DNA of 64,000 bases from Candidatus Leptofilum gracile (lineage in GTDB: Bacteria > Chloroflexota > Anaerolineae > Promineifilales > Promineifilaceae). This document shows positions 1 through 8,089 of this stretch, in pieces (the stretch's first letter is position 1; each line of letters starts with the position of its first letter). The notes under the pieces were generated by a model that was not told the DNA's origin, did not search any database, and was given only the letters and a program-made list of their open reading frames with translations. The stretch spans positions 669,634-733,633 of the forward strand of contig JADJOJ010000001.1 in the NCBI GenBank assembly GCA_016713825.1, in the 5' to 3' direction. Both the position numbers and the translations under genes were made by a program.

Positions 1-45
1 GTGGGCCAGCTCAAGCATCGGTTAAACGCCCAACTGCGCGAGTAA
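1..45 (+). CDS. C-terminal tail of an upstream gene (partial)
   Basis: An open frame enters from the window edge and ends at TAA 43-45, reading VGQLKHRLNAQLRE. A strong intrinsic terminator follows 26 bases later, which supports the end of a real transcription unit here. The fragment is too short to identify; the product is unknown. Confidence 0.35.
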   Translation: MGQLKHRLNAQLRE

Positions 46-70
46 ATCCGCTAGATTTCACAGAAAGAGA

Positions 71-101
71 AAAGCCAGGTGTGCTACACCTGGCTTTTTT
101 T
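71..101 (+). terminator. Rho-independent terminator
   Basis: Perfect hairpin with arms AGCCAGGTG (73-81) and CACCTGGCT (87-95), extended by A:T pairs and followed by a run of seven T. It closes the gene entering from the left edge. Confidence 0.85.
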
Positions 102-202
102 GTGTGAAACAGTTTCCAGCCAAGCTAAAAGCTATTCTTTGACGAACAGAAAGTTGCTAAGATCATTAGATGAAATGACTAAAAATCATGCCTGAAAACT
201 GG

Positions 203-231
203 TTGACATGTCCAACAAAGGATGATATAGT
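203..231 (+). promoter_or_regulatory. Consensus sigma-70 promoter for marR-type gene
   Basis: TTGACA (203-208), a 17-base spacer and TATAGT (226-231) match the housekeeping promoter consensus almost perfectly. Transcription would begin near 237-239, downstream of the upstream start codons TTG 231 and ATG 234, and so favours ATG 297 as the real start of the regulator gene. Confidence 0.75.
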
Positions 232-296
232 TGATGCATCAACAGTTGACCTATCAACTAAATTTGTTAAACCCTCAAAAGGTCTGCTTTATTAGG

Positions 297-764
297 ATGA
301 GCGACAGGGAAGAACTCTACAACCTTCTAAAAACAACCTTCATCCTCCTCGATGATGGTGACCGACGGCTTTTTGGCCAATTTGATCTGAGCCCCACCAG
401 ATACTATGCCCTGCTTCATATTTCCGAAAAGCCAGGACTTTCCTCCAGCGAATTAAGCGACCGCCTTCTTTGTGACAAAAGTAATGTAACCCGCATTGTG
501 AAAGGGTTAGAAAATACAGGCCACATTGTTCGTAAGCCACACGAGACAGACGGCCGTACCCTCCGCCTCTACCTGACTGAAAAAGGGAAAAACGTCTGTT
601 CGCAAATATCAACGGCCCATCAAGCCTACAACAATCTCCGGCTAAACTGCATTAATGAAATTTCTCAAGGCAACCTCCTGGAAAATCTATCCATTCTCAA
701 TGAATCGCTCCAGGAAGAACTATCATTCACAGCGCAACCTGCAAATGGGTATTATTCAGATTAA
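297..764 (+). CDS. MarR-family transcriptional regulator
   Basis: A small dimeric winged-helix DNA-binding protein. From ATG 297 it has 155 residues, normal for MarR. The recognition-helix region is visible as LSSSELSDRLLCDKSNVTRI and the wing as RKPHETDGRTLRLYLTEKGK; the helices that would form the dimer interface lie at both ends. The frame is open to ATG 234 (176 aa), but a near-perfect promoter has its -10 box at 226-231, so an mRNA could hardly contain that start. The Shine-Dalgarno (SD) sequence at 297 is weak. It faces the sugar-uptake genes in the same direction 360 bp upstream, so it may regulate them; that is inference. The ligand is unknown. Confidence 0.8.
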   Translation: MSDREELYNLLKTTFILLDDGDRRLFGQFDLSPTRYYALLHISEKPGLSSSELSDRLLCDKSNVTRIVKGLENTGHIVRKPHETDGRTLRLYLTEKGKNVCSQISTAHQAYNNLRLNCINEISQGNLLENLSILNESLQEELSFTAQPANGYYSD

Positions 765-1123
765 TCAAAAGGGAGCAGACATGGTGCCAAACACGGTCTA
801 CACCCACCCGCCTTTACATGAGCCGGTATCCAATAGCTAGAAAAGAATCCCTGAAAGCAAATTAGCCAGACACCTGATCACCTAAGGCATCAACCTGTCT
901 TGTCTATCTCAGCAAACAGAGCCAGATACATAGACAAGAAGCATACAACCGATAGCAAATCAACGTCGCAACAGCCTTTCAATCTGACCATTTGCTTCAC
1001 TTTTCAAACTGTTATCTAAAAAATGAATCGAATAAAATTGAAGGAGGTGATGCGCACAAATAGACATCAGCCCACCCTAACTAAATTATCAAAACCTAAA
1101 ATTCAAGTTATTTGAGGAGAGAG
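765..1123 (+). other. Intergenic leader between regulator and binding-protein gene
   Basis: This 359-base stretch holds no convincing gene. Two tiny reading frames can be seen: 781-840 (19 codons, preceded by AGGGAG) and 1050-1115 (21 codons, whose ATG overlaps the end of AAGGAGGTGAT at 1041-1051, a full complement of the 16S rRNA 3' end). The first may be a small peptide; the second has its ribosome site too close to the ATG. No strong terminator or promoter was recognised. The sequence is AT-richer than its surroundings and probably contains the promoter and 5' leader of the transporter operon. Confidence 0.5.
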
Positions 1124-2827
1124 ATGAACAATAAAAAATGGTACATCTTAACAGTTTTGTTTTTAATGGGCGCCCTGTTCCTGAGCGCCTGTGGCGGAGC
1201 TGAAGAACCAGCCGCTGAAGAAACGGCCGAAGAACCAGCCACCACCGAAACCACCGAAGAAGAAGCTGCTCCAGCTGAAGAAGAAGCTCCCGCTGAGGAA
1301 GAAGCTGCTCCAGCCGAAGAAGAAGCTGCCCCAGCTGAAGAAGAAGCTCCCGCTGAGGAAGAAGCTGCTCCAGCCGAAGAAGAAGCTGCCCCAGCTGAAG
1401 AAGCCGCTTCTGAGTTCGACACCAACATCACCATCTGGTCCGATGACCTGCTCACCCCGGTTATCCTGGGTCTGAAAGAATCCTTCGAAGCAGAATATGG
1501 CATCGGCCTCATTGTAGAAAACGTACCGGACCGCAACGACCAATTCCCCATCGCTGCCCCCGCTGGCGAAGGCCCCGACATCATCATGCTGCCGCATGAC
1601 CGTTTGGGTGGTTTTGTTGAAAGTGGTTTGTTGGCCCCCCTTGATCTGAGCGACAAAGCTGCTGAATTCAACCCGTTCGCCCTCCAGGCCTGGACCTTCG
1701 ACGGCCAGCTGGTTGGCGTGCCCTACACCGTAGAAAACATGGCCTTCTTCTACAACCCAGAAATGGTTGACGCCGCTCCCGCCACCTGGGACGAGCTGAT
1801 CGCAGTTGGTGGCGCATTGGTAGACAGTGGCGAAGCCACCTACGCTTTGGCCCTCACCGGCACCACCTACGATGCTTTCCCGCTGCAAACCGCCTTTGGT
1901 GGTTACGTCTTCGGCGTCAATGATGACGGCACCTACAATCCTGGCGATGTTGGCATCGACAGCGAAGGCATGGTTGCTGCTGGTAACTTCATCCAGGACA
2001 ACGTTGAAGCTGGTTACATCAGCAACAGCACCGACTGGGACACCGCGCATCTCCAGTTTGAAACCGGCGAGGTTCCCTTCCTCATGGCTGGCCCGTGGGC
2101 TTTGGACCGCATCCGCACCTCTGGCGTACCGTACGAAATCACCACCTTCCCGACAGCTACCGAACCCGGTGTGCCGTTCCTGGGCGTTTGGGGTTTTGCG
2201 GTAAACTCCCTGAGCGAAAACGTTCTGTTGGCGCAAACCTTCCTCACCGAAGTCATTGCCACCCCAGCAACGATGCAGCTGTTGGCTGACGGCAGCAACC
2301 GTCCATCTGCCTGGACCTCCATCATTAGCACCGATCCCGACCTGGCCAACTTTGGCGAAGCGGCCGTTGGCGCAGAGCCAATGCCCGCCATCCCCGAAAT
2401 GGGCTCCGTTTGGGGCAGTTGGGGCGATGCCTTCACCTTGGTCATCAACGGTGAGCAAGAACCGGCCGACGCTCTGGCCAACGCAGGCACCCAAATCCGT
2501 GACCTGATCGGTGGCTCCGCGACCGGCATGGTAAACATCCCTGGTTCCTGGCAAGCCGCTTCTGGCCTGTGCGAAGGCGACTGGGATCCAGCCTGTGAAG
2601 GGTCTGCACTCACCGACAATGGTGACGGCACCTACTCTGCAACCTTCGACGTGCCCGCTGGTGACTACGAAGTTAAAGTAGCGCTTGACGGTGCTTGGAC
2701 CGAGAACTATGGCGTTGACGGCGCAGCTGATGGCGATAACATCACCTTCTCTGTTGCCGCCGATGGCCCCGTAACCTTCACCTGGGATTCCAGCACCAAG
2801 ATCCTGACGGTTGAAACTGGCGGTTAA
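1124..2827 (+). CDS. ABC transporter maltose/maltodextrin-type substrate-binding lipoprotein with C-terminal X25-like module
   Basis: Captures malto-oligosaccharides outside the membrane and hands them to the permeases that follow. The 567-aa protein starts at ATG 1124 behind GAGGAGAG. A signal peptide ends in lipobox LSAC (lipid-anchored Cys23). Residues 26-95 form a Glu/Ala/Pro linker made of repeated PAEEEA units. A family 1 solute-binding fold follows (about 100-470), with typical pieces such as GPDIIMLPHDR and WGFAVNS. The last ~90 residues (from about 478, GDWDPACEGSALTDNGDGTY) resemble the X25 beta-sandwich module of pullulanases and amylases, which is unusual on a binding protein. A terminator lies just downstream, so this gene can be expressed above the permease level, as for malE elsewhere. 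Sugar specificity is inferred from neighbours. Confidence 0.88.
   Translation: MNNKKWYILTVLFLMGALFLSACGGAEEPAAEETAEEPATTETTEEEAAPAEEEAPAEEEAAPAEEEAAPAEEEAPAEEEAAPAEEEAAPAEEAASEFDTNITIWSDDLLTPVILGLKESFEAEYGIGLIVENVPDRNDQFPIAAPAGEGPDIIMLPHDRLGGFVESGLLAPLDLSDKAAEFNPFALQAWTFDGQLVGVPYTVENMAFFYNPEMVDAAPATWDELIAVGGALVDSGEATYALALTGTTYDAFPLQTAFGGYVFGVNDDGTYNPGDVGIDSEGMVAAGNFIQDNVEAGYISNSTDWDTAHLQFETGEVPFLMAGPWALDRIRTSGVPYEITTFPTATEPGVPFLGVWGFAVNSLSENVLLAQTFLTEVIATPATMQLLADGSNRPSAWTSIISTDPDLANFGEAAVGAEPMPAIPEMGSVWGSWGDAFTLVINGEQEPADALANAGTQIRDLIGGSATGMVNIPGSWQAASGLCEGDWDPACEGSALTDNGDGTYSATFDVPAGDYEVKVALDGAWTENYGVDGAADGDNITFSVAADGPVTFTWDSSTKILTVETGG
1261..1403 (+). repeat. 60-bp tandem repeat coding for the acidic linker
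   Basis: Two almost identical 60-base units (1261-1320 and 1321-1380) and a third partial copy (1381-1403) encode the PAEEEA-rich linker of the binding protein. The units differ by a single base, so this is a recent expansion that keeps the frame. Confidence 0.85.
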
Positions 2828-2840
2828 TCCCGCATAAATA

Positions 2841-2883
2841 AATAGTGTGGCTCGGGGAAATCCTGAGCCACACTATTTTTGTG
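2841..2883 (+). terminator. Intrinsic terminator after the binding-protein gene
   Basis: Arms AATAGTGTGGCTC (2841-2853) and GAGCCACACTATT (2865-2877) form a 13-bp stem, followed by TTTTT. It separates the binding-protein gene from the permease genes, which would make the binding protein more abundant by partial termination. Confidence 0.88.
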
Positions 2884-3000
2884 CCCAATTTTTTGGAGCA
2901 TTTTCCTCACTAACCAAACAAGCAAGATAAGTCAAACTGAATATTTTTCGGAAGAGAGGACCACGGTCTAACCGTCATTTAGGAAAAGGAGGACTGTCTT

Positions 3001-4596
3001 ATGACAGCTCAAGCGCTGAAACAGCCAGGGGCTTCATCAGGTGGCCAGCAAAGTGCCACTTTGCTGAATGTTGTTCTGCGGCTGGTATTGCTTCTAGCTT
3101 TAGATGGCTTTTTTATTTGGTTTGCCCTGAGTGCCTTTGCTGAGGGGTTTACGCAATTAGGGGTCGTCATTGCGGTTATCGCAGCGGCCGTAAATTACAT
3201 CATTCTTGTTCGCGATATGTATCCGCTGCGCTGGATGCTGGTGGGCCTTATCTTAATGATAATGTTTGCCATTTGGCCTATCCTGCTCACTGTATTTGTT
3301 GCCTTCACCAATTATGGAGATGGGCACCTTTTAACTAAGGTTCAATCCATTGAGCTGATACAGCAAGAGCGTTATTTACCAGAAGGGGGTGCAGCGTACT
3401 CCTGGACAGGTTACCGGAATGAAGCTGGCGAATACGCGCTGTGGCTACAAAATGCAGCGGGTGAAAGCTTTTTAGCTTTCCCTGGCACATCTCTTATCCC
3501 TGCCAGCGAGGCTGAAGGCATTGGGGAATTAGATGACAATGGTATCCCTGTTAGCATAGAAGGATATGAAAAGCTCAATGCCCTACAGGTAGCCAGTGAC
3601 CAAACAATTCCCAGTATTCAATTTGGTTCAGAGCTGGACGGTGTGCAAATTCGTTCGGCACGAGAAGCAGCCCAACTGCAATTACGATATGAATATGACG
3701 AGGCCACAGATAGCTTGACTGACCGAGAAACTGGCGTCAGCTATTCGCCAATTGCAGGCACCTGGACTTCCCAAACGGGCGACACGCTGCCTTTTGGGTT
3801 TCGGGCGACTGTAGGAACGGGCAACTTCACCCGCTTTTTTGAAAGCCCGGCTTTCCGTGGTCCCCTGCTGCGGATCATTACCTGGAACTTCGCTTTTGCT
3901 TTCTTGAGCGTGTTTACGACGTTCTCGTTGGGGTTGGGGATTGCCTACATTTACAATGACCGTTCGCTGCCTGGGCGCAAAATCATCCAATCTTTTTTGT
4001 TGATTCCTTACACCATTCCTAGTTTGATCACCATCATTATTTGGCGTGGCATGTTCAATAATCAGGTTGGTGTCATTAACCGGACGCTGGATAGTTTGCT
4101 AGGCATTGCCCCAGCCTGGACGGTTGATCCCACGCTGGCCAAATTGGCCATCATCATCGTCAATTTGTGGCTGGGGTACCCGTACTTTATGCTCATTTGC
4201 AGCGGTGCCTTGCAAGCCATTCCGGAAGATTTGTATGAGGCGGCTCGGGTAGATGGGGCAAATGCGTGGCAGCGGTTCTTTAAAATTACGCTGCCGCTGC
4301 TGTTGGTGGCGGTTGGCCCGCTGCTGGTGGCCTCTTTTGTTTACAACTTCAACAATTTCAACCTGATTTTCTTGTTTATTGAAGGGGGGCCGCCGATTGC
4401 GAATTCGGCAACAAGGGCGGGCCATACAGACATTTTGATCTCGTATGTCTATAACTTTGCTTTTGCGTCTGGTCGCGCCAAAGAGTATGGGTTAGGTTCT
4501 GCGATTACGATCATTATTTTCCTCATCGTGGCGGTGATTACGCTGTTCCAGTTCCGCTATACCAAGATGTGGGAGGAGGTTGGCGAAGGTGTCTAG
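3001..4596 (+). CDS. malF: MalF-type sugar ABC transporter permease
   Basis: Membrane-spanning subunit of a maltose/maltodextrin importer, 531 aa. An excellent SD (AAAGGAGGA) precedes ATG 3001. Three hydrophobic segments lie in the first ~105 residues, then a large extracytoplasmic domain (about 105-280), as in MalF proteins, then about five more membrane segments. The cytoplasmic coupling loop that contacts the ATPase is clear: EDLYEAARVDGANAWQRFFK near residues 409-428 (EAA motif). The next permease overlaps its stop codon, so the two are co-translated. No ATPase gene lies nearby; a shared MsmK/MalK elsewhere is likely. Confidence 0.92.
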   Translation: MTAQALKQPGASSGGQQSATLLNVVLRLVLLLALDGFFIWFALSAFAEGFTQLGVVIAVIAAAVNYIILVRDMYPLRWMLVGLILMIMFAIWPILLTVFVAFTNYGDGHLLTKVQSIELIQQERYLPEGGAAYSWTGYRNEAGEYALWLQNAAGESFLAFPGTSLIPASEAEGIGELDDNGIPVSIEGYEKLNALQVASDQTIPSIQFGSELDGVQIRSAREAAQLQLRYEYDEATDSLTDRETGVSYSPIAGTWTSQTGDTLPFGFRATVGTGNFTRFFESPAFRGPLLRIITWNFAFAFLSVFTTFSLGLGIAYIYNDRSLPGRKIIQSFLLIPYTIPSLITIIIWRGMFNNQVGVINRTLDSLLGIAPAWTVDPTLAKLAIIIVNLWLGYPYFMLICSGALQAIPEDLYEAARVDGANAWQRFFKITLPLLLVAVGPLLVASFVYNFNNFNLIFLFIEGGPPIANSATRAGHTDILISYVYNFAFASGRAKEYGLGSAITIIIFLIVAVITLFQFRYTKMWEEVGEGV

Positions 4597-5458
4597 TATG
4601 ACTTTGAAACAACGTAAAACGATGGGCCATGTTCTTCGCTGGCTCCTGGCTTTGTTCTTAATGTTCTTTGCGATTTTCCCCGTGTTGTGGGTGCTTTCAG
4701 CCTCACTGAACCCGTCTAACACGTTGGCTTCGGCAAAATTGATTCCGGACAATGTGGGGCTGGACAATTATCGTTTCTTGTTTGAGTCGCCAGAGTTTCC
4801 GCTTTTGACCTGGCTGTGGAATTCCATCAAGATTTCTTCGATCACCACGATTTTGTCGGTATCTATCACGACTTTGGCGGCTTATGCTTTTTCGCGGCTG
4901 CGCTTTACAGGGCGGCAATTGATGTTGAAGGGAATCTTGCTCATTCAGGTGTTCCCTGGCCTGCTGGCGATGATCGCTATTTTTACATTGGTCACGCAGT
5001 TTGGCTCGATCATTCCGGCGCTGGGGTTGGATACGCATGCGGGTTTGATCATGGTATACCTGGGTGGCGCGATGGGCGTGAATATCTGGCTGATGAAGGG
5101 TTTCTTCGACACGATTCCGCGGGCGATTGATGAAAGCGCGATGGTAGACGGGGCAACGCATTGGCAGATTTTCTCGCTGCTGCTGCTGCCATTGATGCGG
5201 CCGATTTTGGTGGTCATTGGCATTTTGTCTTTCATTGGCACCTATGGGGACTTCATTCTGGCGCGTATTTTGCTGAAGAGTACGGACCAGTACCCGCTGA
5301 TGGTGGGGTTGTTTATCTTTACCAGCGGTGAGTTCTCGCAGAAGTGGGGGCCGTTTGCGGCTGGGGCGCTGATTGGGGCGCTGCCGATCATGATTGTGTA
5401 CCTGCTGTTGCAGGACCAGATTGTGGGTGGTTTGACGCAGGGTGCTGTGAAAGGCTAG
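4589..5458 (+). CDS. malG: MalG-type sugar ABC transporter permease
   Basis: Second membrane subunit of the importer. GTG 4589 is chosen as start because AGGAGG (4574-4579) sits nine bases upstream; TTG 4580 is too close to it and ATG 4598 too far. It overlaps the malF stop by eight bases, a sign of translational coupling. The 289-aa product has about six membrane segments and a clear EAA coupling motif (AIDESAMVDGATHWQIF). The last residues, GGLTQGAVKG, match the usual MalG C-terminal end. It works with the preceding permease and binding protein. Confidence 0.92.
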   Translation: MSSMTLKQRKTMGHVLRWLLALFLMFFAIFPVLWVLSASLNPSNTLASAKLIPDNVGLDNYRFLFESPEFPLLTWLWNSIKISSITTILSVSITTLAAYAFSRLRFTGRQLMLKGILLIQVFPGLLAMIAIFTLVTQFGSIIPALGLDTHAGLIMVYLGGAMGVNIWLMKGFFDTIPRAIDESAMVDGATHWQIFSLLLLPLMRPILVVIGILSFIGTYGDFILARILLKSTDQYPLMVGLFIFTSGEFSQKWGPFAAGALIGALPIMIVYLLLQDQIVGGLTQGAVKG

Positions 5459-5521
5459 CTCATTGTAAATTGTGAATGGTTAATTTTTAATTGTTAATTG
5501 GTTACGGCCGTTTCCATTAAA

Positions 5522-5577
5522 AGACCTGACAGGTTTGCTACATAAGCAGTTGCTTTTTGTGAAAACCTGTCAGGTCT
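5522..5577. repeat. Long-range inverted repeat (AGACCTGACAGGTT family)
   Basis: Arms AGACCTGACAGGTT (5522-5535) and AACCTGTCAGGTCT (5564-5577) flank a 28-base AT-rich loop between malG and the amylase gene. Two copies of the ACGGCCGT palindrome (about 5504 and 5585) flank it. A trace of the same arm (TGTCAGGTCTTTT) recurs near 20745. It could act as a terminator for malG or be a mobile repeat. Confidence 0.6.
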
Positions 5578-5618
5578 GGGGGAAACGGCCGTTTTCAATA
5601 AAACCCCAGGACCTCTCT

Positions 5619-7322
5619 ATGAAAAAACGCCTCTTTCTTCTCTTCCTAACCAGCCTCCTCCTGCTCATTGCCTGCCAGGAAACGCCAGCCGTGCGGCCCA
5701 CCCGAACACCCGACCCGAATGCGGCAACGGCCGTTCCCCTGGAAACAGCCACACCCCTGCCCACCAGCACCCCCGCCCCCACCCCCACGCCAGACCCCTT
5801 CACCGTGGGCACCAACGGCTTCCCCTGGTGGAATGACCTCGTCTTCTACGAAATCTTCGTGCGCAGCTTCTACGACAGCGACGGCGACGGCATTGGCGAC
5901 CTCAACGGCATCATCCAAAAGCTGGATTACCTCAACGACGGCGACCCCAGCACCACCGATGACCTCGGCGTCACCGGCATCTGGCTCATGCCCATCACCG
6001 TCTCCCCCAGCTACCACGGCTACGACGTCACCGACTACTTCACCGTAGACCCCGAATACGGCACCAACGAAGATTTTCTGCGGCTGATGGAAGAAGCCCA
6101 CACCCGAGGCATCCGCGTCATCGTCGATCTGGTCATGAACCACACCTCCAGCGCCCATCCCTGGTTCATCGAATCGCAAAACCCAGACTCTGAATACCGC
6201 GATTGGTACATTTGGGCCGACGAAAACCCCGGCTATCGCGGGCCAGATGGACAGGTGGTGTGGCACAACAGCGCCAGTGGCTACTACTACGGCGTCTTCT
6301 GGAGCGGTATGCCCGACCTGAACTACGAAAATCCCAACGTCACCTTTGAAATGTTCGACGCCGCCCGGTTTTGGCTGGAAGAGATGAACGTCGATGGCTT
6401 CCGCCTCGATGCCATCAAACATATGATCGAAGAAGGCGAAGGACAGCAAAACACGCCCAGCACCCATGAATGGCTGCAAGAATTCCACGAGTTTTACAAA
6501 GCGGTTGACCCAGATGCGTTAACCGTAGGCGAAGCATGGACCGGCACGCAACAGGTGGTGGATTACACCGGCGACGAAGTCGATATTGCCTTCCAGTTTT
6601 TCCTGGCTGAAGATGTTTTGAACAGCGCCAATTCTGGCCTGGCCCCCATTTATGCCGACACATTCCAGGAAGTGTACGATGCCTTCCCCGCCAACCAGTA
6701 CGCCACCTTCATCACCAACCACGACCAAAACCGGGTGATGTCCCAGCTAGATGAGGATGAAGGCAAGGCGCGAATCGCCGCCGCCATCCTGCTCACCAGC
6801 CCCGGCGTGCCCTTCATTTACTACGGCGAAGAGATTGGCCAGATGGGCATGAAGCCCGACGAAGATATTCGCCTGCCGCTGCAATGGGCCAGCAACGGCC
6901 CCCAAGTGGGCTTCACCGAAGGCACCCCGTGGCGGCCTGCCGCCGACGATTTCCCCGTGCGCAGCATTGAGCGCCAAACCAGCGATCCGGATTCGCTGCT
7001 GAGCCTATACCGCGACCTGATCCACCTGCGCAACGAGCATGAAGCGCTGCGCGTGGGCGACTGGACGCTGGTGGAATCCGGTTCGCCCCGGCTGCTCACC
7101 TTCCTGCGCCAAACGGAAAACGAGACGGTGCTGGTCATCATCAATGTAAACCGCAATGCGGTACCGGCTGAGGATTACAGTTTGGAACTAGGGCTGGCTG
7201 GGGAGTGGACGGCCGTTTCCCTCCACGGCCTCACACCAACCAACAACCCAACCAACAGCGGCTACGTCCCCTTCGACGAAATCCCGCCGCAGTCGGTTCA
7301 TGTGATCCAACTTGCTCCTTAA
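5619..7322 (+). CDS. Extracellular GH13 alpha-amylase-type lipoprotein
   Basis: Cleaves alpha-1,4 links in starch or maltodextrins at the cell surface. Start ATG 5619 gives a signal peptide ending LLIAC (lipid-anchored Cys19), then a Thr/Pro linker, 567 aa in all. The GH13 regions are in order: VIDLVMNHTS (region I), GFRLDAIKH with nucleophile Asp264, TVGEAW with acid/base Glu305, and FITNHDQNR with stabiliser Asp369. A small beta-sheet domain closes the C-terminus. It follows the permease genes by 160 bp and probably generates the oligosaccharides they import. Exact specificity (amylase, maltogenic or oligo-glucosidase-like) cannot be told from sequence alone. Confidence 0.92.
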   Translation: MKKRLFLLFLTSLLLLIACQETPAVRPTRTPDPNAATAVPLETATPLPTSTPAPTPTPDPFTVGTNGFPWWNDLVFYEIFVRSFYDSDGDGIGDLNGIIQKLDYLNDGDPSTTDDLGVTGIWLMPITVSPSYHGYDVTDYFTVDPEYGTNEDFLRLMEEAHTRGIRVIVDLVMNHTSSAHPWFIESQNPDSEYRDWYIWADENPGYRGPDGQVVWHNSASGYYYGVFWSGMPDLNYENPNVTFEMFDAARFWLEEMNVDGFRLDAIKHMIEEGEGQQNTPSTHEWLQEFHEFYKAVDPDALTVGEAWTGTQQVVDYTGDEVDIAFQFFLAEDVLNSANSGLAPIYADTFQEVYDAFPANQYATFITNHDQNRVMSQLDEDEGKARIAAAILLTSPGVPFIYYGEEIGQMGMKPDEDIRLPLQWASNGPQVGFTEGTPWRPAADDFPVRSIERQTSDPDSLLSLYRDLIHLRNEHEALRVGDWTLVESGSPRLLTFLRQTENETVLVIINVNRNAVPAEDYSLELGLAGEWTAVSLHGLTPTNNPTNSGYVPFDEIPPQSVHVIQLAP

Positions 7323-7324
7323 AC

Positions 7325-7389
7325 AGGTGCCAGGCACGGGGCGCACGATCTTGCTCAATTCAAATCTTTTTGCCCCGTGCCTGGCACCT
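7325..7389. repeat. Dispersed hairpin repeat, copy 1 (CCAGGCACGGGGC arms)
   Basis: Arms AGGTGCCAGGCACGGGGC (7325-7342) and GCCCCGTGCCTGGCACCT (7372-7389) are perfect reverse complements around a 29-base AT-rich loop. Near-identical arms recur at 15796-15854 and 44109-44169. It sits between the amylase stop and the convergent toxin gene, where it could also terminate both. Confidence 0.85.
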
Positions 7390-7399
7390 AAAAATTAAA

Positions 7400-7756
7400 C
7401 TAGGCAACATCACGCGGCTCAGTCAGAAGTTGTAAACCATCTACAATTTGTTGAATCCGTTCTTTAGACAGCGAACCGATTTTTTCGGTTAAGAAACGTT
7501 TATCTACTGTGAATAGTTGAGAAACATTCACAACGCTAGGCTTTGGTAAATTGGCTTCACCCTTGTACAGCCGCACATTACCCGGCACCTGAGCTCGCTG
7601 CAAATTGGAGGTAATGGCACAGACAACCGTCGTATTGATTTGGCTGTGATTAAAAACATTATTTTGGATAACAACATGAGGCCGCCGAAAGCCCGGTTCT
7701 GATCCCGACAGCATGCCGGCAAACAACCAGAAAACATCGCCCTGATTGATTACCAT
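7400..7756 (-). CDS. mazF: MazF/PemK-family toxin (endoribonuclease)
   Basis: A 118-aa protein with the MazF/PemK barrel pattern: MVINQGDVFWLFAG at the start, GFRRPHVVIQNN, TVVCAITSNLQRAQVPGN, and a C-terminal helix with IQQIVDGLQLL. Family members cut mRNA at short motifs and are held in check by a cognate antitoxin. The start codon overlaps the last bases of the antitoxin gene (ATGGTAA), so the two are co-translated. The pair sits convergent to the amylase gene inside the starch locus. Confidence 0.88.
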   Translation of the reverse strand: MVINQGDVFWLFAGMLSGSEPGFRRPHVVIQNNVFNHSQINTTVVCAITSNLQRAQVPGNVRLYKGEANLPKPSVVNVSQLFTVDKRFLTEKIGSLSKERIQQIVDGLQLLTEPRDVA

Positions 7757-8010
7757 CCCTCATCCTCCAAACCGCTGGCATAGAGGGCCTGCATCTCTTT
7801 TAAGTAGGTTTCCTCTTGCGGGGTTGGCGGATGTTCGGTGTAGACCTGGTTAATCGCCTCCACCAATTGCCGATTCTGCCGCTGCTCCAAAAAGGTTTCC
7901 ATCGCAATCACAAACAGGCGACTGCGCGGGATACCCATCTCTTGAGCTACAGAATCAACTTGTTCTAACAATGGTTTTTCTAGAGAAATGGCCGTTTTTA
8001 CAGTTGACAT
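7750..8010 (-). CDS. Ribbon-helix-helix antitoxin of the MazF pair
   Basis: About 86 residues starting MSTVKTAISLEKPLLEQVDS, a ribbon-helix-helix DNA-binding N-terminus, followed by an acidic C-terminal segment (QEETYLKEMQ) that would wrap the toxin. Two adjacent ATGs (8013 and 8010) are possible; the second gives better spacing from AAGGTGG. Such antitoxins repress their own operon. The upstream 80-bp gap is shared with the divergent FG-GAP/peroxidase gene, so their promoters lie back to back. Confidence 0.85.
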   Translation of the reverse strand: MSTVKTAISLEKPLLEQVDSVAQEMGIPRSRLFVIAMETFLEQRQNRQLVEAINQVYTEHPPTPQEETYLKEMQALYASGLEDEGW

Positions 8011-8089
8011 CATCCCACCTTTGTTTTTACCAGCAGTATAACAAATGGTATTCAGCATGTAAATATTACCGCCTTTTTCCAATCAAATC

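Noticed and set aside
1050..1115. 21-codon leader peptide gene
   Set aside because: The SD sequence overlaps the ATG too closely and the peptide has no regulatory codon run; kept only as an observation.
1163..2554. 463-codon open frame on the minus strand opposite the binding-protein gene
   Set aside because: It is the antisense shadow of a gene with strong codon bias; it has no ribosome site, no recognisable domain and repetitive Gly/Phe-rich sequence produced by the linker repeat.
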